A stretch of 64,000 nt of DNA from Perca fluviatilis (Eukaryota > Chordata > Actinopteri > Perciformes > Percidae), in the NCBI RefSeq assembly GCF_010015445.1, contig NC_053127.1, positions 6,388,004 through 6,452,003 on the forward strand. Reading direction: 5' to 3'. This document shows, in pieces, positions 1-9,864 of this stretch; position 1 is the first letter of the stretch; the number at the start of each line of letters is the position of its first letter. The notes under the pieces are model-generated. The model ran no database searches, was not told the origin of the DNA, and saw nothing but the letters and a program-made list of their open reading frames with translations. The translations under genes were made by a program, and so were the position numbers.

Positions 1-680
1 AAGGAAAATAAGCATTTCCTGGTAAGGTTTATTCAAAGAGAGACTAACCTTTCCTAATTTGTTCTCATCTGATTGTGGGCTATCTTTTGTAATATACTTT
101 TCTGCCCAAGACGAAACGACGCAAGATAATTTAATAATTATAATATGACCGCTTGGTGAACCTACTGTAGGAACCTAACTCACATCTAAACAGCTATCGC
201 GTTGTGTTGTTGGCCAGATAAAATGACAGGGATAAGAAAAACAGATATAAGATCATTTTTAGGCGCACAAAGGGAGATCTACAATATTAGCCTAATATCA
301 ATTCACACACAAATCGCTGTGTTAGTTGTAGTGGGTGAATTACTATCCGACAAGCAATTTAACAATCAAGGTCATGATTATAATCGCTAACATAGCGGAC
401 ACATGGAAAAAATACATTGGATATCATAATTTTTTTGTCTTGATTAATTAATTAATGATTCAGCATCATCTGTATTAGAGAAAATAATCACTTCATCTGA
501 TGTTTAAAGTGAATAAAATAGCCTCCGCCTTTACATATTAGGGTGCGTATCAAATAACAATTTTGGCTGTATTATTTAGTATGCCCATGGGTTGTCTTGT
601 CATTCACCAGCAACATGTATCCATGCAGGTGGACCAAGAGACTGTGCTATCAGATTGCGGACCCCATAATGTAATAAAGA

Positions 681-684
<4 letters not shown>

Positions 685-772
<88 letters not shown>
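685..772. repeat. (CA)n microsatellite
   Basis: About 44 uninterrupted CA units in ddc intron 8, followed directly by a copy of the GTAACCTTTGATCTC repeat. Confidence 0.98.
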
Positions 773-773
<1 letters not shown>

Positions 774-775
774 GC

Positions 776-890
776 GTAACCTTTGATCTCACTGGTAGGA
801 ATGAGTTGATCACTTATCATTAACCAGATTTACATGTTTGTCACCCCCACATTTAAAAAAATAAAAATAAAAATGAAACCAAGTGCATGT
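776..890 (+). repeat. ddc-intron repeat family, copy 1 (truncated)
   Basis: Begins GTAACCTTTGATCTCACTGG and runs through a CACCCCCACATTTAAA block to ACCAAGTGCATG. Shares the order of these blocks with copies at 4992 and 7233. Family not recognised. Confidence 0.75.
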
Positions 891-983
891 TTTTGATCAA
901 TTTTTTGACCACCACGATCAAGGTTGAAATCCTACCATGTTGTAGTGTTTATGCACTTTATGAACTTGCATATTTGTACACAC

Positions 984-1078
984 CTCAACGCCATTCAACA
1001 AAGGCCTAAATTCTGGACAGATGAACGCACTCCCTGCATACGCTGCATCAATGTGCATCCACATATTTTCCTTATTAC
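984..1078 (-). CDS. ddc: ddc exon 8, residues 261-292
   Basis: 95-nt exon encoding (C)[15 protein letters not shown] through LLNGVE. Asp271, in HIDAAYAG, pairs with the PLP pyridine nitrogen. Acceptor TGTTCTAG, donor GTGTGTAC. It ends in phase 0, eleven residues before the catalytic lysine, whose exon lies off the left end. Confidence 0.92.
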
Positions 1079-4000
1079 CTAGAACAGAAAAGAAAACATA
1101 GAGGTTAACATCTGTAAAATAATTACTTTGGTCAATCAAGATTTAAAACTATGATGCATGCATTTCAAATACATATATTAACACATTAATCCATTAATTG
1201 AAGTTATTTTTTTGCTGGGTATAATTGAGGAATCGTTAATGCTGAATACTGAAGGAAGTTAATACTGGATATTTGGAAAACTGACTGAATGCATCCTTTT
1301 TTGTTGTTTCTCAATCACACACACTCAAGTGGAATACGTGGTTGCAGGACATTGCAGTTTCTTTCACACTCCCTGTCTCCCTCTTGATTTGGATTTCCCT
1401 TCCTAGCATCCTCGTCCTTCCTAAATAATAATAAAATAACACCTTTTACAGACAAGGACACAAAGCCTGATCTTTCAAGGCTCCATATATCAGAATAAGA
1501 ACCTTAAAATTAATCGTTTTGATGATCAGTTGTAGATGCTCCAGGGATGATATGCTGAAGGAATCGTAGGAGTCTAGCCGAGATGATATAAAACCGTGAA
1601 TGATAATGATACAACAGACCAAAGTCTTATCTGCGTTGAGTTGTTCAAAGTTATTTTCCATCCAGTCCTTAGCAGTTAGACAATTGAGAAAAACAAGTCA
1701 GTGTATCAGTCTCCTCAGGCTTAAAATCGACATACAACAGGATAGCATCAGCCGTATAATGTGAGAACAAAGTGTTTGTTGTACAGCTAATAAAGCCAAT
1801 AGGGCTTTACAATCCTTTTCTTGTTGTAAAACAAAATATATATAAATCTCTAGTGTGTGTTGATGCGACAGAAGACTCACATATGGGCCCCAGCTCGGTG
1901 ATGTGATCAAAACCACATGAGGGCGTCGTGCCGAGGGTCGCACACAACTGAAAGACATAGACAAATTACTAACACCCTGAAGTGCTTTGTAAGCCATGCC
2001 ATTTTTCTATTTTCACTGTCACAACAATGACAGTTTTATGTCATTGTCATTACAGCCACTGTAACATATCGCTTTAATACAAGCAGACACAGATGTCATT
2101 TTTTTATTCAAACTTAGATCTGGATATCACTTTCGATACACAGACTATTCAGAACTGCACGACTATTGCAGCCTCCTGGATATTGTTCCCTGATAGTGAT
2201 CTGTGGGTCCAGCTGAGACAGGGATTATTGTCCTTAACCAGATAGACATGCATTAGGTTCAGCACTAACAAGGTTATCCTTCAGCAGAAGCCTCGGGGTG
2301 TGCACAGCGGCATCACACACGTTCTATCATTGTAGCTGTTAAGTGAGCGGTTGTGTAGGTGGTTGTATAAAATGTACATACATAGATTGCTATGATTGCA
2401 TTATATGATTATATATATATATATTATATGATTGCATTATATAGATTGCATAACAGATGCGTGTAACTCAATGGAAACATTTACAATATCTAATGTTGGA
2501 CATGTATTTGTCTGTCTGTGTGTTACCACTGTGATGGTTTGATGGATGGATGCTATTTTTTCTTACATAGAAAGGGATGAGTCCAGCTGCTTTGTCCTCC
2601 TCCAGCATCTTCTTAAACATGCCCCCTCTGACAGCATAATTGTCGTCTGTAGGAACCTTCCTCATCATTACTCCTCCAATCAGAGAAGCCCGCTCCACTG
2701 AGCAATGAGCCTTATGAGGGAATATATGCAACATTTCTGAGAAACGCAATTTAAGCAAGTTGTCAGAATGCAGGATTAAATCGCCTCCCGCTTTCGGTAA
2801 GAAGATTAATCTTAATGGCTAATTTTATATTCATGGATACTGTATGATTTTATATGGTGAAATTATTTGTTAGAATTTGTTAGTTAGGGTGGGATAGTGT
2901 TCATGTCAAACCTTATCAAACCTTAAACCATAAAATGTAAGTTTTTAATGTGAAACAACATTTAAATTATGGTCAGGACTTTTTTGTCAAATTTTAGCAA
3001 ATACTCATATTAAAAAAAAAAAATACTGCTGGGAAATAAGAGTCTGCACCGACCTCAGAGATTGAATGATCAATGATATATTTCTGATCATCTACAATAG
3101 ATTACTATGAAAACCGAAATGCATATATACTTTAGACATGTAAACACAGATATATTAGAACGGTGTTCTTAAGTAGAAACTAAATACACTGCTCTCCCTG
3201 TAAAGGTCTGTGTGGCCCTCAGGCGACTCCCTAACCCAATCACAGAGTCAGCTTGGTATTAAACCTGATCAGACCTAATGCCTCCGTCTCAATAAATCAC
3301 TGGAAAACTATTTCACTGTTGCTGATGTTACCTTTAATGATCTGAGTTCACATGGCCAAGTTGTTGAGTAAGCCTAAGTATGCCTTTTTTAACTGAAATA
3401 GTTAAAGGAACACGGCGACTTATTGGGACTTCAGCTTATTCACCGTATCCCCCAGAGTTAGACAAGTCCATACATACCCTTCTCATCTCCGTGCGTGTCG
3501 TAACTCTGTCTGATGCACCCACCGCTAGCCTAGCTTAGCACAGATGTGTGGGTAAAGTTCTGCATTAAATAGGACATACATAAAATTGGAAATATTTATC
3601 TTTTTGTTCTAACCTGCTCTGAGGTGTACGCCACCAGTTTGGGGAGGATTTCAGCCTCTGATTGTCCAGGGTTGGAAGCCTGGACTTGTTGGATTGCTTT
3701 ACAGCGGGCAGCGAGCACTGACATCAGGGTTGCCTCACTGGCTGTGCCCTGTTGGAGAATAAGAGGGAACTTGTAAAGCAATGCCTCTCCACTGTTGTGG
3801 ATACAAAACAAACTTGAATGTTGCTTGTATCAGTGTTGTAATGTAACTAATTACAAATACTTTGTTCAGATAAATTTTATTTAAACAGGGACAATGCACA
3901 AGTTCACATTAACCTTGTATAAGAACAAGGGGCGATGCATTGTGCCAGGTTGTAGCACAAGTGCTATTTTCCGCCTGTAGTCCCTTAACAGGTCATTAAC

Positions 4001-4899
4001 ACAATAAAAATGCCATGCAAGTGAAATACAAAACATTAAAATATACAAATTTACAACCACAGTCACACCTAATTTACAATTAAAACTATCATATGCTCAA
4101 TTGTTCCTCCTTCCTAAAACCAACCCCCTACTGTACTTAAATAAAAATGTTCAGGTATCTGTACTTTACTTTGTTATTTATATTTCTGAAAACTTTTACT
4201 TTTACTCCATTACATTTCCTAAATAAAATGAATACTTTTAGTCCACTACATTTCCCCTAAGCATCTTCATTACTCCTTAAGGAAGCAACAATAAAGTTCA
4301 CAATCAAAGGTTTTTACTTTTACTTCTAATAATTAAGTTAATATAATATCAGAAAATTACTTTTCATACAGTAAATGCCAGATATTTCAAGACGTTTACT
4401 CAAGTAATATCCTAAAAGGCGACTTTGACTTCTACCAAGTTAATTTTCTTGTAAGATACTTGTATGGCATGTATTTAAAAAAATCGAAAATATCAAATAC
4501 ATAGAGTATTTCAGGAAGCAAGCAACTCTGATTTGTTACAATAGGCTGTTCAAAATGATCTTGTGAACTTATGTAGATATGACTCAAACCATGGTTCAGA
4601 AACTGCATGGTCTATTCTTGTGAGTGGCTGATCTACGACAGCAGTACAGAACAAATGTACTGCAGTGCAATATTGTTTTATAGTTCTATTTATATTGTTT
4701 TATATAGTGCAGTATTGATTTTGTTAATAACTTGAAATCACTTAAATGTGTATTCTTAAGTTCATGAGCGATTCTTGTGCATTTCCTGTATTTCATCTTT
4801 ATGATGTCAAAAATATTGGCTGGTAAAAAGCCTGTGTGTGTAGTGGATTTTAAAATCCACCTGCCACAGTGGCTGGTCGCCAAAAAAGTAAAATTTAGG

Positions 4900-4993
<94 letters not shown>

Positions 4994-7160
4994 AACCTTT
5001 GATCTCACTGGTAGGAATGAGTTGATCACTTATTAACCAGCTTTACATGTACAGCATGTTGCCAACTGATATCTCTGATCTTTGTCACCCCCACATTTAA
5101 AAATTACAAAATAAAATGAAACCAAGTGCGGACCTGCATGTTTATTAATGTATTACCAATCCAAAAAAGACTTCACCATGGATGAACCGATGTTGGAAAT
5201 AAAGTAAAAAGTTACTTATTATATCAACAGCTGATGAATATTGTTTTTGGGGCACTCAGTTGTGAGTCCTAGTTCATATAAGTCTATAAAATTGGCTTTA
5301 CAAATGTTTCAAACCACAGAAGAGGATACGGTACGTATGTTAGCAGAAGTGGGTTTGACTCCTTGGACTGCTTGCGGGGAGGCATAAAGACACAAAGACA
5401 CCCACCTGAATTACACCTCCTCCTTGGCCATGAGTCCCGGCTATAAAATGCTCAGGCAGCTTCAGCATCTTCCCCAGCCAATCTAACATCACTATCTCCA
5501 GCTCTGTACAGACTGGGCTGGAAGCCTGGAAACACATACCCAAAATACTAATCTCAAAAGTTCTGTTTGTGTATAAATAAATAAAGTACAGAGTCAGATA
5601 CGGAGACACAGCAAAGTGTTTGTTACCCAGGTGAATCCCATTCCGCCAATGGCTCCACACAGCATGTCGGCCAACATGGCAGGGTAAGAGCTAGCAGTTG
5701 GAAAGTAGGCATAAAAGTATGGGCTGTGCCAGTGGGTGACCTGGAAAAACAGAAAACAAGCAATACTTTAAAATATGGATGTCACAATTCTCTAAATCCA
5801 CGATTCGATTTGACTTTAGATTTTGAGATCACGATTCAATTCAATTTTCGATTTAAATATTTATAATATTTTTCCAGCACTGATGGCTATGCCACAATAA
5901 GAGCCACTATATGGCAGAAGGGTTTACAGCAACAGTTTGAGTTTCTCAGAGTTTACAAGGTGCACCTGAATGCACCATGAAGTCCCGTGCCACACATGTT
6001 TTCCGTTTGTTTTCTACATAACTCACGGGGAAGGCAAAATTTTGTCTCACGCAGGAGGATTTTCCAGTTCTGTTGTCATCTCCGACTCCGGCACTGGCTA
6101 TGGAGTTTGGAAAAGTGCAGGTGCAGGCTACCGATAAGCTAACTTTACCCCGTGTCTTTAGCTGCATGCTTCCGCCAGGAAGCTACACTGTATCGTCTAT
6201 GTGTGTTTTTTTTTTCCCTTCGGATGCTCGCAAGTAGGGTGAAGAGAAAAAGATATACTGAGTCTGAATCGCCGATCCTGCTTTCGATTTCGATGATCGA
6301 AATTGAAAGCTCATTTTGATTGTTTTTCGATTTCGAATCGAAATCGTGACACCCCTGCTTTAAAACAACCTTATTTTGTCAATCGGAACAAAGGGTTGCC
6401 AAAATTATTGATTACTTTATTACAGTTTTAGTAATAGTGAAAGATTCTCCTCACTCTCCACAGCCGGTGTTCACTGACTGGCACTTCTTTAGCAACAACA
6501 GAATTAGTATGTGAAATACACTGCTGTTGTTTTTGGTTGTGACGCAAACCTGTTTACACAATGCGATCGAATTCTCAGAGCATGCTTTTTTCAGTACTGT
6601 GTACTGACTTATAAAGCACTTTTGAGTAGTCTGGATCAACGGAAGTACATTTCCGGGATAAACCTGACGTCCCTCACCTTCAGGTCTCTGTGTGTTGCCG
6701 TTCTTAAAATCCCTTCAATATCGTTCATATTCCTTCACTGCGGCATCGTTGTTGTATGCAGCAATCATTTTGTTGTGCCATTGTGGTGTCTTTCTAGAGA
6801 GTAATACGTTTTAAATACAAAGTTGCCTTATTTCACCAAGCCGAGCTAATTTTCTCTACACTTATCTGAAGGAGTTGCACTGTCAGAAGAGCACAAGAGA
6901 AACTGTGCATCTACAACGCCATTGTGTGCATCAAAACATCCACAAAAGTATACGCTCACCCCTGGCATTATGACCCTCTCCACATCTTTAATAACATCTT
7001 CATAATTCTCAGGCTCCAGTGGGGCTTCAGTGGGGATCAGGGAACGAAGATACCCCGGTTTCACGTCGGAGTAGACCGGCCGCTGTTCGATGTTCGCCAG
7101 GTAGTTGGCCACGTAGTCTACCATCTCCTTCCCTCTGCGTCGAAACTCTGCTGCATCCAT
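984..7160 (-). CDS. ddc: Aromatic L-amino acid decarboxylase (DOPA decarboxylase), residues 1-292; 3' part beyond the window
   Basis: PLP-dependent group II decarboxylase that converts L-DOPA to dopamine and 5-hydroxytryptophan to serotonin in the cytosol. Coding exons on the minus strand: 7160-6960, 5740-5627, 5525-5406, 3748-3614, 2710-2567, 1947-1881, 1078-984. All junctions are GT-AG and phases agree (the only phase-1 junction is 1881/1078). Exon sizes of 67, 38, 40, 45 and 48 codons, then 67+95 nt, add to 292 residues. This places AH at 191-192 (His stacking on PLP), TLGTT at 242-246 and HIDAAYAG with Asp271 exactly at the human AADC numbers. [13 protein letters not shown] and GGGVIQ are also AADC-like and argue against histidine decarboxylase, which has a different residue pattern in exon 3. 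The start ATG is in a GCCATGG context. The next exon, with NPHKW and the Schiff-base lysine 303, is not in the window. No stop or frameshift is seen. Confidence 0.95.
1079..1880 (-). other. ddc intron 7
   Basis: AT-rich unique DNA. I see no clear repeat or exon in it. Confidence 0.7.
1881..1947 (-). CDS. ddc: ddc exon 7, residues 239-260 plus one base
   Basis: 67-nt exon too short to appear as an isolated open frame. It reads [20 protein letters not shown] and PI, then one base of the next codon. Acceptor TCTTTCAG, donor GTGAGTC. Its phase-1 end joins the phase-1 start of exon 8 to make Cys261. Confidence 0.9.
1948..2566 (-). other. ddc intron 6
   Basis: Unique sequence with a short TA run near 2407-2423. 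No other feature recognised. Confidence 0.7.
2567..2710 (-). CDS. ddc: ddc exon 6, residues 191-238
   Basis: Encodes [18 protein letters not shown] through KAAGLIPFY, 48 codons, phase 0. His192 is the ring-stacking histidine. Acceptor CATAAG, donor GTAAGA. Confidence 0.92.
2711..3613 (-). other. ddc intron 5
   Basis: Mostly unique, apart from a MITE-like fragment at 3402-3545. Confidence 0.7.
3402..3545. mobile_element. TTAA-type MITE fragment in ddc intron 5
   Basis: Starts TTAAAGGAACACGGCGAC and continues with the ACAAGTCCATACATACCC and GCTAGCCTAGCTTAGC blocks that I associate with a widespread fish interspersed repeat. Only one end is recognisable, so this is a truncated copy. Confidence 0.45.
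3614..3748 (-). CDS. ddc: ddc exon 5, residues 146-190
   Basis: Encodes [19 protein letters not shown] through LVAYTSEQ, 45 codons, phase 0. The SEAT segment contributes to the PLP phosphate and ring pocket in AADC. Acceptor CAACAG, donor GTTAGA. Confidence 0.92.
3865..4070 (-). mobile_element. Non-LTR retrotransposon 3'-end-like fragment, reverse orientation
   Basis: The plus strand reads AAATTTTATTTAAACAGGG then ACAATGCAC, the reverse of a LINE 3' end with an AATAAAAT-like signal as seen in fish interspersed repeats. No coding capacity and no clear target-site duplication. Confidence 0.35.
4900..4991. repeat. (CA)n microsatellite
   Basis: About 46 pure CA units in ddc intron 4, abutting copy 2 of the local repeat exactly as in intron 8. 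Confidence 0.98.
4992..5200 (+). repeat. ddc-intron repeat family, copy 2 (longest)
   Basis: GTAACCTTTGATCTCACTGG, then GCCAACTGATA, CACCCCCACATTT, ACCAAGTGCGGACC and the end block AAAAAAGACTTCACCATGG followed by ATGAAC. Same block order as the copies at 776 and 7233. Confidence 0.8.
5406..5525 (-). CDS. ddc: ddc exon 4, residues 106-145
   Basis: Encodes [20 protein letters not shown] through GQGGGVIQ, 40 codons, phase 0. Acceptor TTTCCAG, donor GTGGGT. Includes the CTELE and GGGVIQ signatures of pyridoxal decarboxylases. Confidence 0.93.
5627..5740 (-). CDS. ddc: ddc exon 3, residues 68-105
   Basis: Encodes [18 protein letters not shown] through GMGFTW, 38 codons, phase 0 on both sides. 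It carries substrate-pocket residues of the AADC family. Acceptor TTTTTCCAG, donor GTAACA. The following intron is only 101 bp. Confidence 0.93.
5777..6356. mobile_element. hAT-like MITE in ddc intron 2
   Basis: Ends are GGATGTCACAATTCTC on the left and CGTGACACCCCT on the right, an imperfect inverted repeat of the GGGGTGTCACGATT type. The body is shared with a truncated copy at 45173-45577 (AGCACTGATGGCTATGCCAC and following). No open frame for a transposase. Confidence 0.65.
6357..6959 (-). other. Remainder of ddc intron 2
   Basis: Unique sequence between the MITE and exon 2. Nothing recognised. Confidence 0.6.
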
Positions 7161-7167
7161 GGCACCA
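6960..7167 (-). CDS. ddc: ddc exon 2 (first coding exon), residues 1-67
   Basis: Begins [16 protein letters not shown] and ends at IMPG. The acceptor CAG occupies 7168-7170 and is followed by seven untranslated bases (7161-7167) and ATGG. The donor GTGAGCG starts at 6959. The N-terminal helical segment packs in the AADC dimer. An acceptor this close to the ATG implies an upstream non-coding exon. Confidence 0.93.
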
Positions 7168-7232
7168 CTGGAATACAGAACACAAACACTTCATACCTCA
7201 ACCTTTTTCATGATTTCTTACATAAAATGTGT

Positions 7233-7429
7233 GTAACCTTTGATCTCGCTGGTAGGAAAGAGTTGCATCATGATGCCAACTGATAACTGATAACATGGTA
7301 ACGGCCACATTTATGTGTTGCATATTGTTTTTGTCATGAAAATAAATACAAATAAAACGATGCCAAGTGAGGACTTGTGTGTTTGATAATTATCACTCCA
7401 AAAAAGACTTTAACCATGGATGAACTAGC
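7233..7429 (+). repeat. ddc-intron repeat family, copy 3
   Basis: GTAACCTTTGATCTCGCTGG through AAAAAAGACTTTAACCATGG and ATGAAC, without the CA tract found beside copies 1 and 2. It ends where the next MITE begins. Confidence 0.75.
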
Positions 7430-7669
7430 AGGGTTTCCCGCAGCACTTTGCAGCTAAGGCGGCCGCCTAAGCAACACACGCCTGCCGCCTTAACTACATT
7501 GTCCAAAAAAAAACGTGCCATGAATTGGAAAATAATCAGTTTTTACATGCGGTGGAGATTGTTTAATAAATAATTGTTCAATTTAGTACGGAGTCTGTAG
7601 TAACCCCTCCCATCTGACGGCAAACCCCACCCTACCACCTCAACTAACAAATTTTCTGCGGGAGACCCT
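7430..7669. mobile_element. hAT-like MITE in ddc intron 1
   Basis: Terminal inverted repeats AGGGTTTCCCGCAG and CTGCGGGAGACCCT (one mismatch), flanked by GAACTAGC and GACCTAGT (6 of 8 identical), as expected for an aged 8-bp hAT duplication. 240 bp, non-coding. Confidence 0.75.
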
Positions 7670-8225
7670 GACCTAGTCTGGCTCAACAGAAGTACATTTA
7701 GCCAGTCTTATCATAGGTTAGTTTCTTTTCACTTTATGGACTTGCAGGATTAGAAAAGCTTGATAGCAAAAAACATTTCTACATCTAAAACAAGTTGAGA
7801 GTCTGTATAGACCGTTAAAAACTCATTCTCTCATAATGCAACGTGCAAAAGGACAGTTTCATAAAACCTCGTCAACATCGAGGTACAAATTAATGATTAA
7901 GGAAAAGATACAGCAACATTTATGAGCCTATTTGTTAAGTGCAAAACAGGAACAAGACATACATTATAGAATGAAGCTATTGCAGCACTACATTCTAATT
8001 AATTAGAATGTATTGAAACAATATTGCCATACAAATTACTGGCATAGTGCATATTCAAATGGCACAACATAGCGTATGAACATTGCTCCTGGTTCTACAC
8101 TAGTTCCTTGTCATTCAACGTGTGTTTACCCAGCATGTCTCTTTCCCTTGTTGAGAAGCAGAGCCCTTAACCTTATCTTAAATAGGATTAGTCATGTTTT
8201 TGTGTGCCTGTGTGTGCATACTTAC

Positions 8226-8330
8226 ATTTTCAAACAAGAGCTTCAGATGGTGGATCTTCTCGTCGTCTTTAGCGTCCACAAACAAATAGATGGAGAGACC
8301 GACAGGCAGGTGGTGAGTGTGATTGTGTGT
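8226..8330 (-). other. ddc: Probable non-coding exon 1 of ddc (5' UTR)
   Basis: A consensus donor AAAAT/GTAAGTATG sits at 8226/8225 on the minus strand, in the right orientation to splice to the acceptor at 7168. The sequence back to the predicted start has no ATG, so translation would begin at 7160. The 5' end is estimated from a TATA-like box about 30 nt further upstream and is uncertain by tens of bases. Non-coding first exons are known for mammalian DDC. Confidence 0.6.
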
Positions 8331-8415
8331 GTAAGCAGGACAAGAGACAATTGCTCCTTTTATCTTGCCATTAACCACCCCCACTACACCGTCAGCCGCT
8401 GAACCAGCCAATGGG
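8331..8415 (-). promoter_or_regulatory. Candidate ddc core promoter
   Basis: Reading the minus strand: an inverted CCAAT box (ATTGG, 8408-8412), a GTTAAT half-site (8370-8375) like an HNF-1 core, and a TATA-like AAGATAAAAGG (8357-8367), followed about 135 nt later by a strong splice donor. HNF-1 regulation of the non-neuronal DDC promoter is known in mammals. Equivalence here is inferred from layout. Confidence 0.5.
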
Positions 8416-8486
8416 AACGGGGCTCATGGCCAATACAAGAAATTATTTCTTTATTACTTTTTCGTTATAACTTTTGTATGTTGTAA

Positions 8487-9130
8487 TACGTTGAAAATAT
8501 CTTGTTAAAATGTGAAAATATCTTGTAAAAACATGAAAATATTGTGTTATACAAGAAAATATCTTGTTATAACGTGAAAATATCTTGTTAAAATGTGAAA
8601 ATATCTTGTAAAAACATGAAAAGATTGTGTTATACAAGAAAATGTCTTGTTATAACGTGAAAATATCTTGTTAAAATGTGAAAATATCTTGTAAAAACAT
8701 GAACATATTGTGTTATACAAGAAAATATCTTGTTATGACGTGAAAATGTCTTGTAAAAACATGAAAATATTGTGTTATACAAGAAAATGTCTTGTTATAA
8801 CGTGAAAATATCTTGTTAAAATGTGAAAATATCTTGTAAAAACATGAACATATTGTGTTATACAAGAAAATATCTTGTTATGACGTGAAAATATCTTGTA
8901 AAAACATGAAAATATCATGTTATACAAGAAAATGTCTTGTTATAACATGATAATATTTTGTTAAAACATGAAAATATCGTGTTATACAAGAAAATATCTT
9001 GTTATAACGTGAAAATATCTTGTTAAAACATGAAAATATCTTGTAAAAACGTGAACATATTGTGTCATACAAGAAAATATCTTGTTATAATGTGAAAATA
9101 CCTTGTTTAAAAGTGAAAAACAACTTGTTT
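8487..9130. repeat. Higher-order AT-rich minisatellite (21-bp monomers, 83-bp unit)
   Basis: Monomers of 20-21 bp, such as GAAAATATCTTGTTAAAATGT, are arranged in a four-monomer unit. The GTGTTATACAAG monomer recurs at spacings of 83, 83, 62, 83 and 62 bp, so the unit is 83 bp with single-monomer deletions. It begins about 75 bp upstream of the candidate ddc promoter. Confidence 0.95.
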
Positions 9131-9823
9131 TAACAATAAACCTGTCACGTAATATGATACGTTTATCTTTTTCGGCGTGGCAGCAACACCCTTCCGTACA
9201 TACATACGTAGACATATTGCAAGTACGCGCAAAACTAACATATCATTACTGGAATCCCAATGTCTTTTGTCAAGAGTCACCGGTTTGGTAAAACATTTAT
9301 TTTCCTGAGAGGATCTCATGAGAAGTCCCATAAATAATTGATTCAAAATAAGAAACCCAGCTCCTATCCTCTCCGTCGGCCAGCCAGCTTCTCTCTGCAG
9401 TGGGAGCCAGTTGGTTACATGAAGTGAATTATGTATCGTCTCATTCCAAGCATGAGCTCACCGAGCAACGAGACCAGAAAACATGCTACCAGTGTTGGGG
9501 AATTCACTGGAGGAAAAATTCAAATACTCTGGCCTTTGTCGTTCATGACGGGTGAAATTGTGCGTAGAAAACATTTTGAACACAAGCGTGTGTGCCTCAC
9601 AACCTTTGCCGTCCACACACACGTACACACACACACACACACACCGGGATGAAATAATGGGGATGTCGTGATGCTTCCTTTCATTTGTTTTAAATGTCAG
9701 TTGTCGGTCAACGCGCCGGGGCGGCCCGGCGGAGCCCCGGATCGAGAAACAAATAGAAATCAGAAGCCAGTTGTGTGCGGAGCGCCTCAGGGTGTTATTC
9801 ATTTCCTTTTATCTTTTCCATTT

Positions 9824-9864
<41 letters not shown>

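Larger units (their letters stand above)
1..983 (-). other. Partial ddc intron 8
   Basis: No further ddc exon was found here; an NPHKW-type coding segment is absent on the minus strand. The intron contains a long CA microsatellite and one copy of a local repeat described separately. Otherwise it is AT-rich unique sequence. Confidence 0.7.
3749..5405 (-). other. ddc intron 4
   Basis: Largest intron in the window. Holds a LINE-like tail (3865-4070), a CA microsatellite (4900-4991) and a second copy of the local ddc-intron repeat (4992-5200). Confidence 0.8.

Noticed and set aside
563..823. Open frames made of repeated Thr-His or Cys-Val across CA/GT tracts (also near 4777, 18100, 25780, 35290, 53124, 63482)
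   Set aside because: They are translations of dinucleotide microsatellites; they lack splice or promoter context and family resemblance.
1..917. Search for the next ddc exon (NPHKW segment)
   Set aside because: No matching coding sequence on the minus strand; the exon must lie left of the window.
984..7160. Histidine decarboxylase or another group II decarboxylase
   Set aside because: Exon 3 ([13 protein letters not shown]) and the residues around Asp271 follow the DOPA decarboxylase pattern, and the residue count agrees with AADC exactly.
8487..9130. Regularly spaced repeats as a possible CRISPR-like array
   Set aside because: Units are contiguous monomers without unique spacers, in a eukaryotic context; it is a minisatellite.
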